Source: Limosilactobacillus pontis (GTDB lineage Bacteria; Bacillota; Bacilli; Lactobacillales; Lactobacillaceae). Taken from it: DNA of 64,000 bases. The position numbers were made by a program, and so were the translations under genes. Below the pieces are notes generated by a model. That model was not told the DNA's origin. It made no database searches and saw nothing but the letters and a program-made list of their open reading frames with translations. Positions 45,741 through 53,104 of the stretch are shown here, in pieces (position 1 is the stretch's first letter; each line of letters starts with the position of its first letter). Location: assembly GCF_002940945.1 (NCBI RefSeq), contig NZ_PNFV01000004.1:1-64000 (forward strand). The letters run 5' to 3'.

Positions 45741-45944
45741 AGGTATACTCCCCAATCCATATAAACTTAGTTATGGCCTCAATACGGGCATAATCCCCTT
45801 AATTATAAATCTCATGGGAGAGGGCGTCAAAAGTAAATTTCATGCTAATTTTATAAAAAGTCTGATCAAGAAGACTTTTGTTTTAGGATAGCCAAAAATA
45901 ATTATTTACAAACCGCAGATAAGTAGTAACATAGGGAGTGTAAT

Positions 45945-45980
45945 TTAACGAAGACGAGCGCGAAATGCTTTCATCGTTAA
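45945..45980. repeat. Inverted repeat before the universal stress gene
   Basis: TTAACGA (45945-45951) and TCGTTAA (45974-45980) flank a GC-rich centre in the leader of the next gene, giving a hairpin or operator. The remainder of 45741-46006 is AT rich, with no other structure that I can name. Confidence 0.4.
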
Positions 45981-46006
45981 ATGAGAACATAGAGAGGGGT
46001 ATACTA

Positions 46007-46483
46007 ATGTTCGAAATTAAGCCAAAGAAGTTCAAGCGAATCCTCGTTGGGGTTGATGACGCACCGGATGCCCGGGCTGCCTTTGCCTATGCAGTAGACA
46101 AGGCTAAGCGTGACGGTTCTGAAATTGGAATTGTTTCTATTTTAGAAACGGGGCATGTCAGCGTCTACCAAATTTTGGATAAGGACTATGTCCACAGTAG
46201 TGAAGAAGAATTGCGCAAGCGGATCAACGAATACGTCCAGGCCGCTATCGACTACGGTGTTGACCCGAAGAAGATCACAGCGATTGTCGATCACGGTGAA
46301 CGGCCAGCTGAACGGATCTGCAACCACGTTATCCCAGCTTTCCAACCGGACTTGCTGGTGGTCGGTTCTATCGGTAAGTGGGGTAACCGCAAGGCCGTTG
46401 GTTCCCAGGCTTCTTACATGACCCGTCACGCTGGAACGTCTGTCTTCGTCATCCGGACGACAGCAGTTCAAACATACGAATAA
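46007..46483 (+). CDS. Universal stress protein (UspA family)
   Basis: A 158-aa cytosolic stress protein. The fold starts KRILVGVDDAPDARAAFAYAV and contains the ATP-binding signature VVGSIGKWGNRKAVGSQASYMTRHAG near the C-terminus, which implies the ATP-binding subtype. GAGAGGGG lies before the ATG at 46007; the longer in-frame reading upstream lacks a good site. It has its own terminator. Confidence 0.9.
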   Translation: MFEIKPKKFKRILVGVDDAPDARAAFAYAVDKAKRDGSEIGIVSILETGHVSVYQILDKDYVHSSEEELRKRINEYVQAAIDYGVDPKKITAIVDHGERPAERICNHVIPAFQPDLLVVGSIGKWGNRKAVGSQASYMTRHAGTSVFVIRTTAVQTYE

Positions 46484-46529
46484 GATTACGCTTGTATTTA
46501 GTATTGCGGTGCCCCGTTAGGGTAACATG

Positions 46530-46562
46530 AAAGAGGCTGAGTTGATGCTCAGCCTCTTTTTC
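46530..46562 (+). terminator. Terminator of the universal stress gene
   Basis: A perfect 12-bp stem, AAAGAGGCTGAG with CTCAGCCTCTTT, then a T run. Confidence 0.9.
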
Positions 46563-46619
46563 CATACTTATACTATTTTGAATCTTTCTAAACTAGTGAA
46601 TATGGATGTGATAAAATAG

Positions 46620-46647
46620 TTGTATCACCAAAGATTAATGTTATAAT
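46620..46647 (+). promoter_or_regulatory. Promoter of the VIT pair
   Basis: TTGTAT (46620-46625), a 16-base spacer and TATAAT (46642-46647) lie 30 bases before the first VIT gene. Confidence 0.7.
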
Positions 46648-46677
46648 GATTCTAAACTAAAAAGAGAAGGCGAAACT

Positions 46678-47361
46678 ATGCCAAAAAAGAAAATGTCATT
46701 GGCCCAGAAGGTTAACGTCCTGCAGACAAGCGTTATGGGTGCCAATGATGGGATCATCTCTGTTGCCGGGATTGTCATTGGGGTGGCTGCGGCAACAAGC
46801 AATCCCTATTCAATCTTAATTTCTGGACTATCCGGGAGTCTAGCCGGGACAATTTCCATGTGTATGGGGGAATATGTATCAGTTTCTACCCAGAAGGATT
46901 CTCAGAAGATGGCTCTGATTAGTGAACGCCAACGGTTGACTAATCAATACCAGCAGGAGTTTGATTACGTCCAGCAACAATATGAGAAACAGGATATCGA
47001 CCCCCGGCTGGCTAATCAGGCCACCCGTGAGTTGATGGACAAGGATGCCTTGTCGACTGTAGTTCAGGAACGTTACGGCTTCAATCCCAAGGAGTTTACC
47101 AGTCCTTATGCGGCAGCGATTGCCTCATTCATCTCGTTCCCAACGGGTTCAATTTTACCGATGGTGGCGGTGACGATGGCTCCGGAACATGTCCGAATCT
47201 TTGCTACCATGGTTGCTGTCCTGATTGCCTTGCTAATTACCGGTTACTTTGCGGCAGTTTTAAGTAAGGCCAACCGGGTCAAGTCAATGCTGCGCAACGC
47301 TACGGCGGGTCTGCTGACGATGTGTGTAACCTACCTGATTGGTCAATTGTTTGCTCGTTAA
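46678..47361 (+). CDS. VIT/CCC1 family membrane transporter 1
   Basis: A 227-aa membrane protein with about 5 hydrophobic segments of the VIT1/CCC1 (iron/manganese transporter) family. The signature GANDGIISVAGIVIGVAAA occupies helix 1, and SGSLAGTISMCMGEYVSVSTQKD contains the conserved Met and Glu of the metal site. The middle 60 residues form a hydrophilic helical domain expected to bind Fe2+ or Mn2+. Followed 13 bases later by a paralogue; both probably share one promoter. Likely exports Fe2+ or Mn2+. Confidence 0.88.
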   Translation: MPKKKMSLAQKVNVLQTSVMGANDGIISVAGIVIGVAAATSNPYSILISGLSGSLAGTISMCMGEYVSVSTQKDSQKMALISERQRLTNQYQQEFDYVQQQYEKQDIDPRLANQATRELMDKDALSTVVQERYGFNPKEFTSPYAAAIASFISFPTGSILPMVAVTMAPEHVRIFATMVAVLIALLITGYFAAVLSKANRVKSMLRNATAGLLTMCVTYLIGQLFAR

Positions 47362-47374
47362 AGGAGGAGCGTTC

Positions 47375-48061
47375 ATGGCAAAAATCAAACGGAAAAAGCA
47401 AACGATGGAAGAAAAATTGAACACGCTCCGGGCAGGGGTACTCGGTTCCAACGACGGGATCCTGACGGTTGTCGGGGTCTTGGTTTCCGTGGCGGCGGCC
47501 ACGACCGACCGGTTCACGATCTTCATTGCCGGTCTGTCCGACCTGTTAGCCTGTGCCTTCTCAATGGCCTGCGGAGAGTATGCATCTGTTTCCACTCAGC
47601 GTGACACTGAGGAGTCAGCGGTAAGTACTGAGCAGCACCTGCTTAAGACCAACTTTGCGGGTGAATTAGATACGGTTAAACAGTACTACGTCGATAAGGG
47701 GGTTACACCGGCAACCTCTTTGGCAATTGCTAAGGACCTGTTGAGCAAGAAGCCTCTGGAGACGATGGTTCGGGTCAAGTATGATATCGAGTTGGGGCAC
47801 TTCTTAAGCCCATGGGATGCCGCCTTTTCGTCCCTCTTCAGTGCGGCGGCTGGTGGTCTCTTCCCGTTGATGGCGATGACCTTTGCGCCGAATGCCGTTA
47901 AGTGGTACGCGGTGATCCTGGCGGTGGTACTAACCAGTGCTTTAACGGGGTTCATCAGCTCCAAGCTGGGAAACGGTTTGGTCAAGATAGCTGTCATCCG
48001 AAACATTGTCATCGGATTGATTACGATCACAATCCACTACGGAGTTGGTCGACTCTTCTAA
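47375..48061 (+). CDS. VIT/CCC1 family membrane transporter 2
   Basis: A 228-aa paralogue of the preceding gene with the same layout: GSNDGILTVVGVLVSVAAA in helix 1, CAFSMACGEYASVSTQRD at the metal site, then a charged helical domain and three C-terminal helices. A strong AGGAGGAG site precedes the ATG. Tandem VIT genes are common in lactobacilli, which accumulate manganese. Whether the two act as a heterodimer cannot be told from sequence. Confidence 0.88.
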   Translation: MAKIKRKKQTMEEKLNTLRAGVLGSNDGILTVVGVLVSVAAATTDRFTIFIAGLSDLLACAFSMACGEYASVSTQRDTEESAVSTEQHLLKTNFAGELDTVKQYYVDKGVTPATSLAIAKDLLSKKPLETMVRVKYDIELGHFLSPWDAAFSSLFSAAAGGLFPLMAMTFAPNAVKWYAVILAVVLTSALTGFISSKLGNGLVKIAVIRNIVIGLITITIHYGVGRLF

Positions 48062-48068
48062 ACCAAAC

Positions 48069-48107
48069 AAAAATGCGACTGGTGAAAATTCGCCAGCCGC
48101 ATTTTTA
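48069..48107. terminator. Bidirectional terminator
   Basis: A stem of about 15 bp, AAAATGCGACTGGTG with CGCCAGCCGCATTTT, with flanking A and T runs between converging VIT and CDF genes. Confidence 0.88.
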
Positions 48108-48118
48108 TAATTCGTAGA

Positions 48119-49045
48119 TTAGTGCCGATGTTTATAGCCGTCAGACTTGATGACGTTTTCTTCATCGACCGGGGTATTGAAGAGCTCCTCGCCCCTTCCC
48201 CGAGTGCATTCCGCCTGGAGGGTGATGTGGCAGATACCATACTTCTGTCGGAGAATGTTTTCAACCTGGGTATAAATACCCTCAACCTGACTGAGCGGGA
48301 GGTCCTGGCAATTGAGGTGGGCGGAGAAGATGATCCGGTGTTCGTCGATCATCCAGGCGTGGACGTGGTGAACATTCTCAACACCAGGTACCCGTTTGAT
48401 GTCCTTGGCGATGTTGTCGTAGTCCAAATCAGGGGATGACTGCATCAGGATCTTGATAGTCTGGACAATGATTGGCCAGGACTCGTAGGCAATGTAGAGA
48501 GCCACTGCGATGGTCAGTGCCGGGTCGAGCCAGGGGACGTTAACGAAGGTTAAGATCAACCCGCCAATGATAACGGCAACCGAGGAGAGGGCATCACTGA
48601 GTACATGGAGGTAAGTAGCCTTGACGTTTAAGCTATCGTGGCTGCCGGCGTGCAATAACAAGGCCGAGGCCAGATTAGCAATTAGACCGATGATAGCCAC
48701 GGTCAGCATGATGCCACCGTTGATGTGCTGGGGATGATTGAGTCGCTGAATTGCTTCACCGATTAAGAAGATCGCAATGATGACCAGTAGGAGACTATTA
48801 GTCAATGCCGATAGAATCTCTGCCCGACGGTATCCATAGGTTCGTTGCCGAGTCTCGGGATGATTGCCGATGTACTGGGCGAAGTAGCCAAGGACGATTG
48901 AGAAAGAATCTCCCATGTTGTGGAAGGCATCGGAGAGCAGGGCCAAGCTGCCTGAGATTAGGCCCCCAATGATCTCAACAACCGTGATTAAGACGTTCAA
49001 GAGGGTAACCGCTAAGAAGCGCTTACCAGTGATTTTTTCTTCCAT
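48119..49045 (-). CDS. Cation diffusion facilitator (Zn/Cd/Mn exporter)
   Basis: A 308-aa CDF-family proton/metal antiporter with 6 membrane helices and a cytoplasmic C-terminal metallochaperone-like domain. Helix 2 carries LLSDAFHNMGDSFSIVLGYF with the metal-site Asp and His residues (HxxxD type), and helix 5 has HVLSDALSSVAVIIGG (HxxxD), the pattern of CzcD-type zinc exporters. A His-rich tail (GYKHRH) ends the protein. GGAGC precedes the ATG. It is divergent from a DtxR/MntR regulator. Confidence 0.9.
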   Translation of the reverse strand: MEEKITGKRFLAVTLLNVLITVVEIIGGLISGSLALLSDAFHNMGDSFSIVLGYFAQYIGNHPETRQRTYGYRRAEILSALTNSLLLVIIAIFLIGEAIQRLNHPQHINGGIMLTVAIIGLIANLASALLLHAGSHDSLNVKATYLHVLSDALSSVAVIIGGLILTFVNVPWLDPALTIAVALYIAYESWPIIVQTIKILMQSSPDLDYDNIAKDIKRVPGVENVHHVHAWMIDEHRIIFSAHLNCQDLPLSQVEGIYTQVENILRQKYGICHITLQAECTRGRGEELFNTPVDEENVIKSDGYKHRH

Positions 49046-49164
49046 ATTATAATGGTCGCTCCTTAAATATAGATATGAATTGCAATTTTTAATCCCATAG
49101 CATTATAATAGCTAAATGTTATTAACAGAAAAGTTAGGGCTTCCAAACTACTCTTTCATGATAT

Positions 49165-49172
49165 GCTATAAT
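49165..49172 (+). promoter_or_regulatory. Extended -10 promoter of the DtxR-family gene
   Basis: TGCTATAAT with TATAAT at 49167-49172 is an extended -10. The 208-base spacer shared with the CDF gene also holds a TATAAT on the minus strand near 49105, so the promoters are divergent. Confidence 0.5.
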
Positions 49173-49253
49173 GTTATTATGTTCAATGTTTGACGAGGAG
49201 TATTATTTTCGTGACCGTTTGAAGGCCAGAAATTCTTATTTAGAGGTGAATTG

Positions 49254-49904
49254 ATGTTGACTCCAATGAAGGAAGACTACTTGAAAATTATTTTTGAGCT
49301 GGGCGGCAGTCACAAAAAAGTATCGAATAAGGAGATTTCACTGGGCCTGGGCATTGCCGCTGGATCAGTCACTGAAATGATCTCCAAGCTGGCCGATGAA
49401 GGCTTAGTTGTCCACGAGCCGTACGCGGGAATCTCTTTAACGGCAGAGGGGCAACGCTATGCGGCTGAACTGGTTCGTAAGCACCGTCTCTGGGAAACAT
49501 TTCTGGTGGATAAGCTCCACTATAACTTTGCCGATGTTCACTCAGAGGCTGAGGTCCTCGAACACCAGACCAGTGACCGCCTTGCTACAGCCCTGGATAA
49601 TTTTCTCGATCACCCGCAGAACTGTCCCCATGGTGGGGTAATTCCTGCCGCTAACGGCCATTTTCCGGATGTTAGTCACCGTCTGCTGGCGGATGCTGAT
49701 GATGGCGAGGAGGTCGAATTGGAGCGGTTCTTGGATAATCATGAGTTGCTGACCTACCTTGAGGAGCTCAACTTGCGGCCCCAGGACAAGGTGAAAGTCA
49801 TCCGGCACGAGCCGTTTGAAGGCCCAATTGTGATTACCAAGGGTGACGCTTCGCAGCCGGTTAGTGTTTCTTATAAAGCGGCCCACAATATTTTTATTAA
49901 GTAG
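49254..49904 (+). CDS. DtxR/MntR family metalloregulator
   Basis: A 216-aa metal-dependent regulator: N-terminal winged HTH (residues about 1-65, with the metal-ligand Asp in MKEDYLKIIFE), a dimerisation and metal-binding domain (65-140, with EVLEHQTSDRLATAL) and a C-terminal FeoA/SH3-like domain. The three-domain form resembles ScaR/SloR/IdeR-type manganese or iron regulators. GAGGTG precedes the ATG at 49254. Adjacent to metal transporters, it probably represses manganese uptake or controls the CDF gene. Confidence 0.88.
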   Translation: MLTPMKEDYLKIIFELGGSHKKVSNKEISLGLGIAAGSVTEMISKLADEGLVVHEPYAGISLTAEGQRYAAELVRKHRLWETFLVDKLHYNFADVHSEAEVLEHQTSDRLATALDNFLDHPQNCPHGGVIPAANGHFPDVSHRLLADADDGEEVELERFLDNHELLTYLEELNLRPQDKVKVIRHEPFEGPIVITKGDASQPVSVSYKAAHNIFIK

Positions 49905-50077
49905 CAACGCTCATCGAGAAGTGATCGCTTTTTTCGTATGGACATGGTACAATTAACCTTGTAGTTTTTATGTGCGGTTGGCTCGATTTGTTTCACTTAG
50001 TTAAAGCGATCTTCCATCTTCACCAATGATTATTACAAATATAGACGTGCCATCGTGCACAGGAGGATTCAATACTA

Positions 50078-50278
50078 ATGGAACAAGGAACTGTTAAATG
50101 GTTTAACAACGACAAGGGCTACGGTTTTATCAACCGTGAGAGTGGCGACGACGTATTTGTCCACTTCTCCGCCATCCAAGGTGATGGCTTCAAGAGCTTG
50201 GAAGAGGGTCAGCACGTGACCTTTGACGTCGAGGAAGGCGACCGAGGTCTTCAAGCGGTCAACGTTGTTAAGGATTAA
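50078..50278 (+). CDS. Cold-shock protein
   Basis: A 66-aa single-stranded nucleic acid chaperone of the CspA family. RNP1 is KGYGFI (residues 13-18) and RNP2 is VFVHF (26-30). A strong GGAGG site precedes the ATG. The leader is about 120 bases, counting from an extended -10 (TGGTACAAT, TACAAT at 49948-49953), the usual long untranslated region of cold-shock genes. Confidence 0.96.
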   Translation: MEQGTVKWFNNDKGYGFINRESGDDVFVHFSAIQGDGFKSLEEGQHVTFDVEEGDRGLQAVNVVKD

Positions 50279-50290
50279 ATGGTTAAATCT

Positions 50291-50336
50291 AGCAGGTACT
50301 GCTGACAATGCAAATTGTTAGTGGTACCTTTTTTAG
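50291..50336 (+). terminator. Terminator of the cold-shock gene
   Basis: A long stem with outer AGGTACT/AGTGGTACC and inner GACAAT/ATTGTT pairing around GCAA, then a six-T run. Confidence 0.82.
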
Positions 50337-50366
50337 TAGAGTTAATTGAATAAAGGAAGTGGGCAG

Positions 50367-51122
50367 ATGCTAACGAAAAAGCGGCGCCGACTGGCCTTGC
50401 GGACGTGTTCGCTAGCTGGGCGGCTTCTCATCGAGAATGGTTCCAATATGGAGCGGGTCAATGATACTCTCCACCGGATGGCCCACACGGCTGGCCTTCA
50501 AGATTTTCAGGCTTTCACGACGGTGACGGGGATCGTTCTCGGGGCCAACAATATGCCTAATGCAATGGTGATGAACATTCGCCGGCGCAGGAACGACCTC
50601 AGTAAGGTGACCGCGGTCAATGAGATTTCCCGGGAAATGTCCCAGGGATTGATTACCCTTCCCGAAGCATATGCCCAGCTGAAATGGGTTGACCGCCAGG
50701 GTCCGTACAAATACCAAAACCTGGTTGAGGCGGTGGCGGCGGCCGTTTTGAGCATGGCGTTAATGATTGTTTTTACTGGTGATTACCGGGATTCCTGGGT
50801 TGGCTTCATTGACGGTGGAATCGGCTATGCTGTTTTCTCTTACGTGATCCGCAAGTTTAAGATACAGTACCTGGGTGAATTCTGTTCGTCCTTGGTAATC
50901 GGCTTTCTGGCGGTTTTGATGGTCAAATTTGGCTGGGCCCACAACATCAACGACATCATTATCGGTGCTGTCATGCCACTAGTACCGGGGATCCCGCTGA
51001 CCAACGCAGCCCGGGATTTGGTGTCAGGTAACTTGATCTCGGGGCCGACTCGGGGAATTGAGGCCGTCTTGACGGCGGTCTCAATCGGTAGTGCAATCGT
51101 GATTGTCCTGCACTTTGCTTAG
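50367..51122 (+). CDS. ThrE-family exporter, first half (YjjP-like)
   Basis: A 251-aa protein matching the N-terminal ThrE domain (DUF1212). A soluble region of about 120 residues (RTCSLAGRLLIENGSNMERV, LGANNMPNAMVMNIRRR) is followed by about 5 membrane helices. ATG at 50367 follows GGAAGTGGG. It is separated from the second half by 12 bases; together they equal the fused ThrE at 25.3 kb. Possible substrates are threonine, serine or dicarboxylates. Confidence 0.87.
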   Translation: MLTKKRRRLALRTCSLAGRLLIENGSNMERVNDTLHRMAHTAGLQDFQAFTTVTGIVLGANNMPNAMVMNIRRRRNDLSKVTAVNEISREMSQGLITLPEAYAQLKWVDRQGPYKYQNLVEAVAAAVLSMALMIVFTGDYRDSWVGFIDGGIGYAVFSYVIRKFKIQYLGEFCSSLVIGFLAVLMVKFGWAHNINDIIIGAVMPLVPGIPLTNAARDLVSGNLISGPTRGIEAVLTAVSIGSAIVIVLHFA

Positions 51123-51134
51123 GGGGGTGGCAGA

Positions 51135-51602
51135 ATGCATTATTGCTTAAACCTAGCTTTACAGTTCTTCCTCTCCTATGTTTCAACGGTCTGCTTCGGG
51201 ATCCTTCTCCATATCCCGCCCCGTGCCTACAACGTAGCCGGGGTTATCGGTGGGGGCACTTGGGTTATTTACTGGATTATGTACTATCAGGATGGGGTGG
51301 GGCTAGCTTTCAGCAACCTCCTGGCCGCCATTCTGATTGCCGTATGCAGCCGGTGGGCGGCCCAACACAAGAAGATGCCAGCAATCGTTTTTGAAGTTCC
51401 GGCCTTGGTCCCCTTCGTTCCCGGCGGTCAGGCTTATAAGATGGTTCGCAACTTTGCTATCGGCAACTACCACTTGGTTACCGTCTATTTTTACCAGGTG
51501 GTAGTTATCGTTGGTGCAATTACCTTGGGCTTTGGATTAGGGGAACTTCTGAACCGGATTGTCCACTACCGCCATTGGAAAATTGTGAAAAAGAACCGTT
51601 GA
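51135..51602 (+). CDS. ThrE-family exporter, second half (YjjB-like)
   Basis: A 155-aa membrane protein with 5 helices matching the ThrE_2 domain (DUF3815). The key stretch is PAIVFEVPALVPFVPGGQAYKMVRNF, matching the corresponding region of the fused exporter. GGGGGGTGG precedes the ATG. It forms a functional pair with the preceding gene. Confidence 0.87.
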   Translation: MHYCLNLALQFFLSYVSTVCFGILLHIPPRAYNVAGVIGGGTWVIYWIMYYQDGVGLAFSNLLAAILIAVCSRWAAQHKKMPAIVFEVPALVPFVPGGQAYKMVRNFAIGNYHLVTVYFYQVVVIVGAITLGFGLGELLNRIVHYRHWKIVKKNR

Positions 51603-51662
51603 CCGTGGGACAGTGTGGTATACTCAGTTAATGTCATTAATATCGAAATAGGAGATTTATCA

Positions 51663-52337
51663 ATGTTTATTGAACGCGATCAGCACCGATGGTGGCGCTT
51701 TGCCATCAGCGGTGGTGCTTTTATCATTTTAATGCTGCTTATCAAGTTTAACTCAACGGTGGCCACCATGATTGATGCCGTTCTTCAGTCACTCTTTACT
51801 GGACAACATATCGAGAGTGCGGGTTGGTTTCATGCCCTGATGACCCTGCTGTCATTTTTGGCGAGCCCAAAGATGGATCTGCTCTGGGTGGTCATTATTG
51901 CTGTCTTTTTGTGGTACAAGCGTTACCAGATTCCAGCGCTGTGGGCTCTAGGTACGATTGTTGGCGGGGATGTCCTCGGTGAGCTCTTCAAGCATATCGT
52001 TAAGCGGGCTCGTCCGGCACAGCACCTGGCTGCTGATGACGGATACAGTTTTCCAAGCGGCCACACCCTCGGGGTCTTTTTAGTGGCAGCTATTCTCCTA
52101 CTGGTTGTGGTACCATTGATCAAGAAGCATTCTACCCGGACAATTTGTCAGCTCTTGATCGTTTTCGTGGTCTTCTTCCTGGCGATCTCTAGAGTCTACC
52201 TGTACGCCCACTGGCCCTTTGACACAATTAGTGCAATGCTGCTGGCCTACGCCTGGCTCCAAGTGGCCGAATGGCTTTATGTGGCCTGGGCACCGCGCTT
52301 GCGAGAGGTTCCGTTCTTATCAACGTCCGAAATTTAG
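51663..52337 (+). CDS. PAP2-family phosphatase
   Basis: A 224-aa membrane phosphatase with 6 helices. The three acid phosphatase motifs are KHIVKRARP, FPSGH and SRVYLYAHWPFD. The family dephosphorylates undecaprenyl diphosphate or phosphatidylglycerol phosphate; the former role (recycling the cell-wall carrier) is the usual guess. GGAGA precedes the ATG at 51663. Confidence 0.88.
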   Translation: MFIERDQHRWWRFAISGGAFIILMLLIKFNSTVATMIDAVLQSLFTGQHIESAGWFHALMTLLSFLASPKMDLLWVVIIAVFLWYKRYQIPALWALGTIVGGDVLGELFKHIVKRARPAQHLAADDGYSFPSGHTLGVFLVAAILLLVVVPLIKKHSTRTICQLLIVFVVFFLAISRVYLYAHWPFDTISAMLLAYAWLQVAEWLYVAWAPRLREVPFLSTSEI

Positions 52338-52345
52338 CGATTACT

Positions 52346-52371
52346 GCCGTGCCCTTATGCACGGCTTTTTT
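52346..52371 (+). terminator. Terminator of the PAP2 gene
   Basis: GCCGTGC pairs with GCACGGC and is followed by six T residues. Confidence 0.85.
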
Positions 52372-52387
52372 GTTAGGAGGCAGAATA

Positions 52388-52843
52388 ATGTCAGAGATCA
52401 AGCTTGATATAGCCCTTCCAGATGATCGGCCGGCGATCGCTAAAGTCCTGGCTGATCCACTGGTGCGGCAGCGGGCTCACTTACTGGTTATGCCCGATCC
52501 AACTGCCGTAGCGATGCTGATGGATAGCGTCCATCTGCTGACGATTCGATATGATGGTCGGGTGGTAGGAATTATCACTCTCGACCGGGTCAGTACGGAC
52601 TGTTGGGAGTTGGGGTACCTGCTAAACCGGGCTGACTGGGGCCGGGGGATCATGACGACGGCGGTCGGCCTCTTGTGTGACCGTATGAAACCGGGGACCC
52701 AATTGACTGCAACCGTCGACAATGAGAACGTTGCCTCTCAGCGGGTTCTGATTAAGAATGGCTTTACCCGAGTACGCGACGATGGTGAGCGGGGGATCTG
52801 GATTTATAAAAGGGACTTGCGTCAATCTAATATTAGAGTATAA
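52388..52843 (+). CDS. GNAT family acetyltransferase
   Basis: A 151-aa N-acetyltransferase of the RimJ/RimL-like type. Typical features are RYDGRVVGIITLDRV, the acetyl-CoA-binding region LGYLLNRADWGRGIMTTAVGLL and the C-terminal VASQRVLIKNGFTRV. AGGAGG precedes the ATG at 52388. The substrate is unknown. Its last codons overlap the promoter of the lysine-riboswitch transcript. Confidence 0.85.
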   Translation: MSEIKLDIALPDDRPAIAKVLADPLVRQRAHLLVMPDPTAVAMLMDSVHLLTIRYDGRVVGIITLDRVSTDCWELGYLLNRADWGRGIMTTAVGLLCDRMKPGTQLTATVDNENVASQRVLIKNGFTRVRDDGERGIWIYKRDLRQSNIRV

Positions 52844-52844
52844 T
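52817..52844 (+). promoter_or_regulatory. Promoter of the lysine permease transcript
   Basis: TTGCGT (52817-52822), a 16-base spacer and TATAAT (52839-52844) lie inside the end of the acetyltransferase gene. Confidence 0.6.
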
Positions 52845-52851
52845 TAAAAAA

Positions 52852-53078
52852 CAATGAAGAGGTTGCATTTCTTATTAGTATTCTGCAGCAGGTGAATAAG
52901 CACCGAATGGCGGATGAAAGGGAGAGGTGCCGAAACGGGTAGCGGCTTATTACGGTATTCCGTTGGGTCATGGCTGAATAAGTCATGGACTGTCGCAAAA
53001 GTGCGGGGCGCTTCCAAAAATGATTCACCGTGGTTATTACCAGGTCTTCTGATGGATGCCCCGTTAGAAGACTTTTTT
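52852..53078 (+). promoter_or_regulatory. Lysine riboswitch (L box) with terminator
   Basis: The leader before the amino acid permease shows L-box landmarks: AGAGGTTGCATT at the 5' edge, AGTAT, GATGAAAGGGAGAGGTGCCG, and GGACTGTCGC near the 3' edge, enclosing the multi-helix aptamer. After it, GTCTTCT (53044-53050) pairs with AGAAGAC (53066-53072) to make an intrinsic terminator with a T run. CGGGGC (53004-53009) could instead pair with GCCCCG (53058-53063) as an antiterminator. Lysine binding should favour termination, so the permease is made when lysine is scarce. Confidence 0.85.
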
Positions 53079-53104
53079 ATTTACTATTTGGAGGAATGAG
53101 TTAC

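Noticed and set aside
52914-53099. A 61-codon frame inside the permease leader
   Set aside because: It spans the lysine riboswitch and terminator; the RNA structure explains the sequence better than a peptide.
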